Below are positions 31,301-44,700 of a DNA stretch of 64,000 bases, one piece after another (position 1 is the stretch's first letter; each line of letters starts with the position of its first letter). Where the stretch lies: assembly GCF_015706575.1 (NCBI RefSeq), contig NW_024037051.1:1426001-1490000 (forward strand), given 5' to 3'. The translations under genes were made by a program, and so were the position numbers. The notes below the pieces were generated by a model. That model worked only from the letters and a program-made list of their open reading frames with translations, made no database searches and had not been told where the DNA came from. The stretch comes from Patiria miniata (lineage: Eukaryota > Echinodermata > Asteroidea > Valvatida > Asterinidae).

Positions 31301-32270
31301 GATATATCTGTCCTAAATCGAGTTGGAATGTGTTCCAGGGTCCCTTAGAGTCTTTCAAGGAAGTATGGAGCAATTTCAGTTTTTGACGGACATTGACAAA
31401 AATTGCAAGGGGGTTAGCCTTACATTTTTCATAAAATTTGGCTAAAATATGAATTCCTTTTTAATGATATATATCTGTCCCTCAATCGAGTGGAATGTGT
31501 TCGAGGGTCCCTTCGGAGTATTTCCAGGAAGTTTGGAGCGTTTTCATTTTTTGACCAAAATTGGCAAACATTGCAAGGGGTTAGCCTTACATTTTTCATA
31601 AAATTTGGCTAAAATATGAATTTCTGTTTAATGATATACCTGTACCTAAATCGAGTGGGAATGTGTTCCAGGGTCCCTTAGGAGTCTTTCCAGGAAGTTT
31701 GGAGCATTTTCATTTTTTGACCAAAATTGGCAAACATTGCGAGGGGTTAGCCTTACATTTTTCATAAAATTTGGCTAAAATATGAATTTCTTTTTAATGA
31801 TATATATCTGTCCCTAAATCGAGTTGGAATGTGTTCCAGGGTCCCTTAGAGTCTTTCAAGGAAGTTTGGAGCAATTTCAGTTTTTGACGAACATTGACAA
31901 ACATTGCAAGGGGGTTAGCCTTACATTTTTCATAAATTTGGCTCAAATATGAATTTCTTTTTAATGATATATCTGTCCCTAAATCGAATTGGAATGTGTT
32001 CGAGGGTCCCTTAGGAGTCTTTCCAGGAAGTTTGGAGCATTTTCATTTTTGGACCAAAATTGGCAAACATTGCGAGGGGTTAGCCTTACATTTTTCATAA
32101 AATTTGGCTCAAATATGAATTCTTTTCATGATATATCTGTCCCTAAATCGAGTGGGAATGTGTTCCAGGGTCCCTTAGGAGTCTTTCCAGGAAGTTTGGA
32201 GCATTATTTTGACAAAATTGGCAAACATTGCAAGGGGTTAGCCTTACATTTTTCATAAAATTTGGCTAAA
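28304..32270. repeat. Satellite array A, about 165-bp monomer
   Basis: About 24 head-to-tail monomers lie here, measured by the spacing of GTCTTTCCAGGAAG (28397, 28561, 28725, 28890, 29057 and on). Copies differ by scattered substitutions and 1-4-bp indels. Variants such as CCAGGGTC or CGAGGGTC recur in blocks. It is AT-rich. All open frames in it repeat with the monomer and are not genes. It runs into the assembly gap. Confidence 0.95.
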
Positions 32271-32770
32271 NNNNNNNNNNNNNNNNNNNNNNNNNNNNNN
32301 NNNNNNNNNNNNNNNNNNNNNNNNNNNNNNNNNNNNNNNNNNNNNNNNNNNNNNNNNNNNNNNNNNNNNNNNNNNNNNNNNNNNNNNNNNNNNNNNNNNN
32401 NNNNNNNNNNNNNNNNNNNNNNNNNNNNNNNNNNNNNNNNNNNNNNNNNNNNNNNNNNNNNNNNNNNNNNNNNNNNNNNNNNNNNNNNNNNNNNNNNNNN
32501 NNNNNNNNNNNNNNNNNNNNNNNNNNNNNNNNNNNNNNNNNNNNNNNNNNNNNNNNNNNNNNNNNNNNNNNNNNNNNNNNNNNNNNNNNNNNNNNNNNNN
32601 NNNNNNNNNNNNNNNNNNNNNNNNNNNNNNNNNNNNNNNNNNNNNNNNNNNNNNNNNNNNNNNNNNNNNNNNNNNNNNNNNNNNNNNNNNNNNNNNNNNN
32701 NNNNNNNNNNNNNNNNNNNNNNNNNNNNNNNNNNNNNNNNNNNNNNNNNNNNNNNNNNNNNNNNNNNNNN
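32271..32770. other. Assembly gap, 500 N
   Basis: Exactly 500 Ns separate satellite A from satellite B. The round length suggests a placeholder, so true size and the A/B junction are unknown. Confidence 0.99.
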
Positions 32771-35700
32771 TGCATATATCTTGAATTTTCTCCGCAAGTA
32801 CTGGTTTCAAGACCTGTCCTTTTTCAGGCTTGTTGCCTGATCACAAGCTTCCGAACAAGTATAGTTTGTGCAGAACTTTCTAGGTTGGGTACCGTTAGGA
32901 CCGCGATATTCAATTCGTGTCGCGGCGCTTGCAGGCATGCTGTTAGACTGACTGCACATAGGGGGTACTACTGGCATTGATGCGCTATATCTTAATTTTC
33001 TCCGCAAGTACTGGGTTTCACCTGTCCTTTTGCCAGCTTGTTGCCTGATCACAAGCTCCGAACAGGTATAGTTTGTGCAGAACTTCCCAGTTAAGGTACC
33101 GTTAGTCCGCGATATACGAAGTTCGTGTCGCGGTGCGCTTGCAGGCATGGCTGTTAGACTGACTGCACTAGGGGTTCTACTGGCATTGATGCGCTCTATA
33201 TCTTGAATTTTCTCCGCAAGTACTGGGTTTCAGACCTGTCCTTTTGCCAGCTTGTTGCCTGATCACAAGCTTCCGAACAAGGTATAGTTTTGCAGAACTT
33301 CCCAGGTTAAGGTACCGTTAGCCGCGATATACGAAGTTCGTGTCGCGGGCGCTTGCAGGCATGGCTGTTAGACTGACTGCACATAGGGGTTCTATACTGG
33401 CATTGATGCGCTATATCTTGATTTTTCTCCGCAAGTACTGGGTTTCAAGACCTGTCCTTTTGCCGCTTGTTGCCTGATCACAAGCTTCCGAACAAGGTAT
33501 AGTTTGTGCAGAACTTCCCAGGTAAGGTACCGTTAGGCCGCGATATACGAAGTTCGTGTCGCGGGCGCTTGCAGGCATGGCTGTTAGACTGACTGCACAT
33601 AGGTTTCTACTGGCATTGATGCGCTATATCTTGAATTTTCTCCGCAAGTACTGGGTTTCAAGACCTGTCCTTTTGCCAGCTTGTTGGCCTGATCACAACT
33701 TCCGAACAAGGTATAGTTTGTGCAGAACTTCCAGGTTAAGGTACCGTTAGACCGCGATATACGAAGTTCGTGTCGCGGGCGCTTGCAGGCATGGCTGTTA
33801 GACTGACTGCACATGGGTTCTACTGGCATTGATGCGCTATATCTTGAATTTTCTCCGCAAGTACTGGGTTTCAAGACCTGTCCTTTTGCCAGCTTGTTGG
33901 CCTGATCACAAGCTTCCGAACAAGGTATAGTTTTGCAGAACTTCCCAGGTTAAGGTACCGTTATGCCGCGATATACGAAGTTCGTGTCGCGGGCGCTTGC
34001 AGGCATGGCTGTTAGACTGACTGCACATAGGGGTTCTATACTGGCATTGATGCGCTATATCTTGATTTTCTCCGCAAGTACTGGTTTCAAGACCTGTCCT
34101 TTTGCCAGCTTGTTGCCTGATCACAAGCTTCCGAACAAGGTATAGTTTGTGCAGAACTTCCCAGGTTAGGTACCGTTAGGGCCGCGATATACGAAGTTCG
34201 TGTCGCGGGCGCTTGCAGGCATGGCTGTTAGACTGACTGCACATAGGGTTCTACTGGCATTGATGCGCTATATCTTGAATTTTCTCCGCAAGTACTGGTT
34301 TTCAAGACCTGTCCTTTTGCCAGCTTGTTGGCCTGATCACAAGCTTCCGAACAAGGTATAGTTTGTGCAGAACTTCCCAGGTTAAGGTACCGTTAGGCCG
34401 CGATATACGAAGTTCGTGTCGCGGGCGCTTGCAGGCATGGCTGTTAGACTGACTGCACATAGGGGTACTATACTGGCATTGATGCGCTATATCTTAATTT
34501 TCTCCGCAAGTACTGGGTTTCAAGACCTGTCCTTTTGCCAGCTTGTTGCCTGATCACAAGCTTCCGAACAAGGTATAGTTTGTGCAGAACTTCCCAGGTT
34601 AAGGTACCGTTAGGCCGCGATATACGAAGTTCGTGTCGCGGGCGCTTGCAGGCATGGCTGTTAGACTGACTGCACATAGGGGTTCTACTGGCATTGATGC
34701 GCTATATCTTGAATTTTCTCCGCAAGTACTGGGTTTCAAGACCTGTCCTTTTGCCAGCTTGTTGGCCTGATCACAAGCTTCCGAACAAGGTATAGTTTGT
34801 GCAGAACTTCCCAGGTTAAGGTACCGTTAGACCGCGATATACGAAGTTCGTGTCGCGGGCGCTTGCAGGCATGGCTGTTAGACTGACTGCACATAGGGGT
34901 ACTATACTGGCATTGATGCGCTATATCTTAAATTTTCTCCGCAAGTACTGGGTTTCAAGACCTGTCCTTTTGCCAGCTTGTTGGCCTGATCACAAGCTTC
35001 CGAACAAGGTATAGTTTGTGCAGAACTTCCCAGGTTAAGGTACCGTTAGGCCGCGATATACGAAGTTCGTGTCGCGGGCGCTTGCAGGCATGGCTGTTAG
35101 ACTGACTGCACATAGGGGTTCTACTGGCATTGATGCGCTATATCTTGAATTTTCTCCGCAAGTACTGGGTTTCAAGACCTGTCCTTTTGCCAGCTTGTTG
35201 GCCTGATCACAAGCTTCCGAACAAGGTATAGTTTGTGCAGAACTTCCCAGGTTAAGGTACCGTTAGGCCGCGATATACGAAGTTCGTGTCGCGGGCGCTT
35301 GCAGGCATGGCTGTTAGACTGACTGCACATAGGGGTACTATACTGGCATTGATGCGCTATATCTTGAATTTTCTCCGCAAGTACTGGGTTTCAAGACCTG
35401 TCCTTTTGCCAGCTTGTTGGCCTGATCACAAGCTTCCGAACAAGGTATAGTTTGTGCAGAACTTCCCAGGTTAAGGTACCGTTAGGCCGCGATATACGAA
35501 GTTCGTGTCGCGGGCGCTTGCAGGCATGGCTGTTAGACTGACTGCACATAGGGGTTCTACTACTGGCATTGATGCGCTATATCTTAATTTTCTCCGCAAG
35601 TACTGGGTTTCAAGACCTGTCCTTTTGCCAGCTTGTTGGCCTGATCACAAGCTTCCGAACAGGTATAGTTTGTGCAGAACTTCCCAGGTTAAGGTACCGT

Positions 35701-38700
35701 TAGGCCGCGATATACGAAGTTCGTGTCGCGGGCGCTTGCAGGCATGGCTGTTAGACTGACTGCACATAGGGGTACTACTGGCATTGATGCGCTATATCTT
35801 GAATTTTCTCCGCAAGTACTGGGTTTCAAGACCTGTCCTTTTGCCAGCTTGTTGGCCTGATCACAAGCTTCCGAACAAGGTATAGTTTGTGCAGAACTTC
35901 CCAGGTTAAGGTACCGTTAGGCCGCGATATACGAAGTTCGTGTCGCGGGCGCTTGCAGGCATGGCTGTTAGACTGACTGCACATAGGGGTTCTACTGGCA
36001 TTGATGCGCTATATCTTGAATTTTCTCCGCAAGTACTGGGTTTCAAGACCTGTCCTTTTGCCAGCTTGTTGGCCTGATCACAAGCTTCCGAACAAGGTAT
36101 AGTTTGTGCAGAACTTCCCAGGTTAAGGTACCGTTAGGCCGCGATATACGAAGTTCGTGTCGCGGGCGCTTGCAGGCATGGCTGTTAGACTGACTGCACA
36201 TAGGGGTTCTACTGGCATTGATGCGCTATATCTTGAATTTTCTCCGCAAGTACTGGGTTTCAAGACCTGTCCTTTTGCCAGCTTGTTGGCCTGATCACAA
36301 GCTTCCGAACAAGGTATAGTTTGTGCAGAACTTCCCAGGTTAAGGTACCGTTAGGCCGCGATATACGAAGTTCGTGTCGCGGGCGCTTGCAGGCATGGCT
36401 GTTAGACTGACTGCACATAGGGGTACTATACTGGCATTGATGCGCTATATCTTGAATTTTCTCCGCAAGTACTGGGTTTCAAGACCTGTCCTTTTGCCAG
36501 CTTGTTGGCCTGATCACAAGCTTCCGAACAAGGTATAGTTTGTGCAGAACTTCCCAGGTTAAGGTACCGTTAGGCCGCGATATACGAAGTTCGTGTCGCG
36601 GGCGCTTGCAGGCATGGCTGTTAGACTGACTGCACATAGGGGTTCTACTGGCATTGATGCGCTATATCTTGAATTTTCTCCGCAAGTACTGGGTTTCAAG
36701 ACCTGTCCTTTTGCCAGCTTGTTGGCCTGATCACAAGCTTCCGAACAAGGTATAGTTTGTGCAGAACTTCCCAGGTTAAGGTACCGTTAGGCCGCGATAT
36801 ACGAAGTTCGTGTCGCGGGCGCTTGCAGGCATGGCTGTTAGACTGACTGCACATAGGGGTACTATACTGGCATTGATGCGCTATATCTTAAATTTTCTCC
36901 GCAAGTACTGGGTTTCAAGACCTGTCCTTTTGCCAGCTTGTTGGCCTGATCACAAGCTTCCGAACAAGGTATAGTTTGTGCAGAACTTCCCAGGTTAAGG
37001 TACCGTTAGGCCGCGATATACGAAGTTCGTGTCGCGGGCGCTTGCAGGCATGGCTGTTAGACTGACTGCACATAGGGGTTCTACTGGCATTGATGCGCTA
37101 TATCTTGAATTTTCTCCGCAAGTACTGGGTTTCAAGACCTGTCCTTTTGCCAGCTTGTTGGCCTGATCACAAGCTTCCGAACAAGGTATAGTTTGTGCAG
37201 AACTTCCCAGGTTAAGGTACCGTTAGGCCGCGATATACGAAGTTCGTGTCGCGGGCGCTTGCAGGCATGGCTGTTAGACTGACTGCACATAGGGGTTCTA
37301 CTGGCATTGATGCGCTATATCTTGAATTTTCTCCGCAAGTACTGGGTTTCAAGACCTGTCCTTTTGCCAGCTTGTTGGCCTGATCACAAGCTTCCGAACA
37401 AGGTATAGTTTGTGCAGAACTTCCCAGGTTAAGGTACCGTTAGGCCGCGATATACGAAGTTCGTGTCGCGGGCGCTTGCAGGCATGGCTGTTAGACTGAC
37501 TGCACATAGGGGTACTATACTGGCATTGATGCGCTATATCTTGAATTTTCTCCGCAAGTACTGGGTTTCAAGACCTGTCCTTTTGCCAGCTTGTTGGCCT
37601 GATCACAAGCTTCCGAACAAGGTATAGTTTGTGCAGAACTTCCCAGGTTAAGGTACCGTTAGGCCGCGATATACGAAGTTCGTGTCGCGGGCGCTTGCAG
37701 GCATGGCTGTTAGACTGACTGCACATAGGGGTTCTACTGGCATTGATGCGCTATATCTTGAATTTTCTCCGCAAGTACTGGGTTTCAAGACCTGTCCTTT
37801 TGCCAGCTTGTTGGCCTGATCACAAGCTTCCGAACAAGGTATAGTTTGTGCAGAACTTCCCAGGTTAAGGTACCGTTAGACCGCGATATACGAAGTTCGT
37901 GTCGCGGGCGCTTGCAGGCATGGCTGTTAGACTGACTGCACATAGGGGTTCTACTGGCATTGATGCGCTATATCTTGAATTTTCTCCGCAAGTACTGGGT
38001 TTCAAGACCTGTCCTTTTGCCAGCTTGTTGGCCTGATCACAAGCTTCCGAACAAGGTATAGTTTGTGCAGAACTTCCCAGGTTAAGGTACCGTTAGGCCG
38101 CGATATACGAAGTTCGTGTCGCGGGCGCTTGCAGGCATGGCTGTTAGACTGACTGCACATAGGGGTTCTACTGGCATTGATGCGCTATATCTTAAATTTT
38201 CTCCGCAAGTACTGGGTTTCAAGACCTGTCCTTTTGCCAGCTTGTTGGCCTGATCACAAGCTTCCGAACAAGGTATAGTTTGTGCAGAACTTCCCAGGTT
38301 AAGGTACCGTTAGGCCGCGATATACGAAGTTCGTGTCGCGGGCGCTTGCAGGCATGGCTGTTAGACTGACTGCACATAGGGGTACTATACTGGCATTGAT
38401 GCGCTATATCTTAAATTTTCTCCGCAAGTACTGGGTTTCAAGACCTGTCCTTTTGCCAGCTTGTTGGCCTGATCACAAGCTTCCGAACAAGGTATAGTTT
38501 GTGCAGAACTTCCCAGGTTAAGGTACCGTTAGGCCGCGATATACGAAGTTCGTGTCGCGGGCGCTTGCAGGCATGGCTGTTAGACTGACTGCACATAGGG
38601 GTTCTACTGGCATTGATGCGCTATATCTTGAATTTTCTCCGCAAGTACTGGGTTTCAAGACCTGTCCTTTTGCCAGCTTGTTGGCCTGATCACAAGCTTC

Positions 38701-41700
38701 CGAACAAGGTATAGTTTGTGCAGAACTTCCCAGGTTAAGGTACCGTTAGGCCGCGATATACGAAGTTCGTGTCGCGGGCTTGCAGGCATGGCTGTTAGAC
38801 TGACTGCACATAGGGGTTCTACTGGCATTGATGCGCTATATCTTGAATTTTCTCCGCAAGTACTGGGTTTCAAGACCTGTCCTTTTGCCAGCTTGTTGGC
38901 CTGATCACAAGCTTCCGAACAAGGTATAGTTTGTGCAGAACTTCCCAGGTTAAGGTACCGTTAGGCCGCGATATACGAAGTTCGTGTCGCGGGCGCTTGC
39001 AGGCATGGCTGTTAGACTGACTGCACATAGGGGTACTATACTGGCATTGATGCGCTATATCTTAAATTTTCTCCGCAAGTACTGGGTTTCAAGACCTGTC
39101 CTTTTGCCAGCTTGTTGGCCTGATCACAAGCTTCCGAACAAGGTATAGTTTGTGCAGAACTTCCCAGGTTAAGGTACCGTTAGGCCGCGATATACGAAGT
39201 TCGTGTCGCGGGCGCTTGCAGGCATGGCTGTTAGACTGACTGCACATAGGGGTTCTACTGGCATTGATGCGCTATATCTTGAATTTTCTCCGCAAGTACT
39301 GGGTTTCAAGACCTGTCCTTTTGCCAGCTTGTTGGCCTGATCACAAGCTTCCGAACAAGGTATAGTTTGTGCAGAACTTCCCAGGTTAAGGTACCGTTAG
39401 GCCGCGATATACGAAGTTCGTGTCGCGGGCGCTTGCAGGCATGGCTGTTAGACTGACTGCACATAGGGGTACTATACTGGCATTGATGCGCTATATCTTG
39501 AATTTTCTCCGCAAGTACTGGGTTTCAAGACCTGTCCTTTTGCCAGCTTGTTGGCCTGATCACAAGCTTCCGAACAAGGTATAGTTTGTGCAGAACTTCC
39601 CAGGTTAAGGTACCGTTAGGCCGCGATATACGAAGTTCGTGTCGCGGGCGCTTGCAGGCATGGCTGTTAGACTGACTGCACATAGGGGTTCTACTGGCAT
39701 TGATGCGCTATATCTTGAATTTTCTCCGCAAGTACTGGGTTTCAAGACCTGTCCTTTTGCCAGCTTGTTGGCCTGATCACAAGCTTCCGAACAAGGTATA
39801 GTTTGTGCAGAACTTCCCAGGTTAAGGTACCGTTAGGCCGCGATATACGAAGTTCGTGTCGCGGGCGCTTGCAGGCATGGCTGTTAGACTGACTGCACAT
39901 AGGGGTACTATACTGGCATTGATGCGCTATATCTTGAATTTTCTCCGCAAGTACTGGGTTTCAAGACCTGTCCTTTTGCCAGCTTGTTGGCCTGATCACA
40001 AGCTTCCGAACAAGGTATAGTTTGTGCAGAACTTCCCAGGTTAAGGTACCGTTAGGCCGCGATATACGAAGTTCGTGTCGCGGGCGCTTGCAGGCATGGC
40101 TGTTAGACTGACTGCACATAGGGGTTCTACTGGCATTGATGCGCTATATCTTAAATTTCTCCGCAAGTACTGGGTTTCAAGACCTGTCCTTTTGCCAGCT
40201 TGTTGGCCTGATCACAAGCTTCCGAACAAGGTATAGTTTGTGCAGAACTTCCCAGGTTAAGGTACCGTTAGGCCGCGATATACGAAGTTCGTGTCGCGGG
40301 CGCTTGCAGGCATGGCTGTTAGACTGACTGCACATAGGGGTACTATACTGGCATTGATGCGCTATATCTTGAATTTTCTCCGCAAGTACTGGGTTTCAAG
40401 ACCTGTCCTTTTGCCAGCTTGTTGGCCTGATCACAAGCTTCCGAACAAGGTATAGTTTGTGCAGAACTTCCCAGGTTAAGGTACCGTTAGGCCGCGATAT
40501 ACGAAGTTCGTGTCGCGGGCGCTTGCAGGCATGGCTGTTAGACTGACTGCACATAGGGGTTCTACTGGCATTGATGCGCTATATCTTGAATTTTCTCCGC
40601 AAGTACTGGGTTTCAAGACCTGTCCTTTTGCCAGCTTGTTGGCCTGATCACAAGCTTCCGAACAAGGTATAGTTTGTGCAGAACTTCCCAGGTTAAGGTA
40701 CCGTTAGGCCGCGATATACGAAGTTCGTGTCGCGGGCGCTTGCAGGCATGGCTGTTAGACTGACTGCACATAGGGGTACTATACTGGCATTGATGCGCTA
40801 TATCTTAAATTTTCTCCGCAAGTACTGGGTTTCAAGACCTGTCCTTTTGCCAGCTTGTTGGCCTGATCACAAGCTTCCGAACAAGGTATAGTTTGTGCAG
40901 AACTTCCCAGGTTAAGGTACCGTTAGGCCGCGATATACGAAGTTCGTGTCGCGGGCGCTTGCAGGCATGGCTGTTAGACTGACTGCACATAGGGGTACTA
41001 TACTGGCATTGATGCGCTATATCTTGAATTTTCTCCGCAAGTACTGGTTTCAAGACCTGTCCTTTTGCCGCTTGTTGGCCTGATCACAAGCTTCCGAACA
41101 AGGTATAGTTTGTGCAGAACTTCCCAGGTTAAGGTACCGTTAGCCGCGATATACGAAGTTCGTGTCGCGGGCGCTTGCAGGCATGGCTGTTAGACTGACT
41201 GCACATAGGGGTTCTACTGGCATTGATGCGCTATATCTTGAATTTTCTCCGCAAGTACTGGGTTTCAAGACCTGTCCTTTTGCCAGCTTGTTGGCCTGAT
41301 CACAAGCTTCCGAACAAGGTATAGTTTGTGCAGAACTTCCCAGGTTAAGGTACCGTTAGGCCGCGATATACGAAGTTCGTGTCGCGGGCGCTTGCAGGCA
41401 TGGCTGTTAGACTGACTGCACATAGGGGTACTATACTGGCATTGATGCGCTATATCTTGAATTTTCTCCGCAAGTACTGGGTTTCAAGACCTGTCCTTTT
41501 GCCAGCTTGTTGGCCTGATCACAAGCTTCCGAACAAGGTATAGTTTGTGCAGAACTTCCCAGGTTAAGGTACCGTTAGGCCGCGATATACGAAGTTCGTG
41601 TCGCGGGCGCTTGCAGGCATGGCTGTTAGACTGACTGCACATAGGGGTTCTACTGGCATTGATGCGCTATATCTTAAATTTTCTCCGCAAGTACTGGGTT

Positions 41701-44700
41701 TCAAGACCTGTCCTTTTGCCAGCTTGTTGGCCTGATCACAAGCTTCCGAACAAGGTATAGTTTGTGCAGAACTTCCCAGGTTAAGGTACCGTTAGGCCGC
41801 GATATACGAAGTTCGTGTCGCGGGCGCTTGCAGGCATGGCTGTTAGACTGACTGCACATAGGGGTACTATACTGGCATTGATGCGCTATATCTTGAATTT
41901 TCTCCGCAAGTACTGGGTTTCAAGACCTGTCCTTTTGCCAGCTTGTTGGCCTGATCACAAGCTTCCGAACAAGGTATAGTTTGTGCAGAACTTCCCAGGT
42001 TAAGGTACCGTTAGGCCGCGATATACGAAGTTCGTGTCGCGGGCGCTTGCAGGCATGGCTGTTAGACTGACTGCACATAGGGGTTCTACTGGCATTGATG
42101 CGCTATATCTTGAATTTTCTCCGCAAGTACTGGGTTTCAAGACCTGTCCTTTTGCCAGCTTGTTGGCCTGATCACAAGCTTCCGAACAAGGTATAGTTTG
42201 TGCAGAACTTCCCAGGTTAAGGTACCGTTAGGCCGCGATATACGAAGTTCGTGTCGCGGGCGCTTGCAGGCATGGCTGTTAGACTGACTGCACATAGGGG
42301 TACTATACTGGCATTGATGCGCTATATCTTAATTTTCTCCGCAAGTACTGGGTTTCAAGACCTGTCCTTTTGCCAGCTTGTTGGCCTGATCACAAGCTTC
42401 CGAACAAGGTATAGTTTGTGCAGAACTTCCCAGGTTAAGGTACCGTTAGGCCGCGATATACGAAGTTCGTGTCGCGGGCGCTTGCAGGCATGGCTGTTAG
42501 ACTGACTGCACATAGGGGTACTACTGGCATTGATGCGCTATATCTTGAATTTTCTCCGCAAGTACTGGGTTTCAAGACCTGTCCTTTTGCCAGCTTGTTG
42601 GCCTGATCACAAGCTTCCGAACAAGGTATAGTTTGTGCAGAACTTCCCAGGTTAAGGTACCGTTAGGCCGCGATATACGAAGTTCGTGTCGCGGGCGCTT
42701 GCAGGCATGGCTGTTAGACTGACTGCACATAGGGGTACTATACTGGCATTGATGCGCTATATCTTGAATTTTCTCCGCAAGTACTGGGTTTCAAGACCTG
42801 TCCTTTTGCCAGCTTGTTGGCCTGATCACAAGCTTCCGAACAAGGTATAGTTTGTGCAGAACTTCCCAGGTTAAGGTACCGTTAGGCCGCGATATACGAA
42901 GTTCGTGTCGCGGGCGCTTGCAGGCATGGCTGTTAGACTGACTGCACATAGGGGTTCTACTGGCATTGATGCGCTATATCTTAAAATTTCTCCGCAAGTA
43001 CTGGTTTCAAGACCTGTCCTTTTGCCAGCTTGTTGGCCTGATCACAAGCTTCCGAACAAGGTATAGTTTGTGCAGAACTTCCCAGGTTAAGGTACCGTTA
43101 GGCCGCGATATACGAAGTTCGTGTCGCGGGCGCTTGCAGGCATGGCTGTTAGACTGACTGCACATAGGGGTACTATACTGGCATTGATGCGCTATATCTT
43201 GAATTTTCTCCGCAAGTACTGGGTTTCAAGACCTGTCCTTTTGCCAGCTTGTTGGCCTGATCACAAGCTTCCGAACAAGGTATAGTTTGTGCAGAACTTC
43301 CCAGGTTAAGGTACCGTTAGGCCGCGATATACGAAGTTCGTGTCGCGGGCGCTTGCAGGCATGGCTGTTAGACTGACTGCACATAGGGGTTCTACTGGCA
43401 TTGATGCGCTATATCTTGAATTTTCTCCGCAAGTACTGGGTTTCAAGACCTGTCCTTTTGCCAGCTTGTTGGCCTGATCACAAGCTTCCGAACAAGGTAT
43501 AGTTTGTGCAGAACTTCCCAGGTTAAGGTACCGTTAGGCCGCGATATACGAAGTTCGTGTCGCGGGCGCTTGCAGGCATGGCTGTTAGACTGACTGCACA
43601 TAGGGGTACTATACTGGCATTGATGCGCTATATCTTGAATTTTCTCCGCAAGTACTGGGTTTCAAGACCTGTCCTTTTGCCAGCTTGTTGGCCTGATCAC
43701 AAGCTTCCGAACAAGGTATAGTTTGTGCAGAACTTCCCAGGTTAAGGTACCGTTAGGCCGCGATATACGAAGTTCGTGTCGCGGGCGCTTGCAGGCATGG
43801 CTGTTAGACTGACTGCACATAGGGGTTCTACTGGCATTGATGCGCTATATCTTGAATTTTCTCCGCAAGTACTGGGTTTCAAGACCTGTCCTTTTGCCAG
43901 CTTGTTGGCCTGATCACAAGCTTCCGAACAAGGTATAGTTTGTGCAGAACTTCCCAGGTTAAGGTACCGTTAGGCCGCGATATACGAAGTTCGTGTCGCG
44001 GGCGCTTGCAGGCATGGCTGTTAGACTGACTGCACATAGGGGTTCTACTGGCATTGATGCGCTATATCTTGAATTTTCTCCGCAAGTACTGGGTTTCAAG
44101 ACCTGTCCTTTTGCCAGCTTGTTGGCCTGATCACAAGCTTCCGAACAAGGTATAGTTTGTGCAGAACTTCCCAGGTTAAGGTACCGTTAGGCCGCGATAT
44201 ACGAAGTTCGTGTCGCGGGCGCTTGCAGGCATGGCTGTTAGACTGACTGCACATAGGGGTACTATACTGGCATTGATGCGCTATATCTTGAATTTTCTCC
44301 GCAAGTACTGGGTTTCAAGACCTGTCCTTTTGCCAGCTTGTTGGCCTGATCACAAGCTTCCGAACAAGGTATAGTTTGTGCAGAACTTCCCAGGTTAAGG
44401 TACCGTTAGGCCGCGATATACGAAGTTCGTGTCGCGGGCGCTTGCAGGCATGGCTGTTAGACTGACTGCACATAGGGGTTCTACTGGCATTGATGCGCTA
44501 TATCTTGAATTTTCTCCGCAAGTACTGGGTTTCAAGACCTGTCCTTTTGCCAGCTTGTTGGCCTGATCACAAGCTTCCGAACAAGGTATAGTTTGTGCAG
44601 AACTTCCCAGGTTAAGGTACCGTTAGGCCGCGATATACGAAGTTCGTGTCGCGGGCGCTTGCAGGCATGGCTGTTAGACTGACTGCACATAGGGGTACTA

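Noticed and set aside
28687..32258. Open frames of 60-103 residues in satellite A
   Set aside because: Same reason: they follow the 165-bp period and contain no recognisable domain.
32204..32840. Open frames running through the N gap
   Set aside because: They consist of unknown residues and are artefacts of the 500-N filler.
36365..36385. CENP-B box in satellite B (TTCG...CGGG)
   Set aside because: TTCG and CGGG are separated by five bases instead of seven, and the required A is missing.
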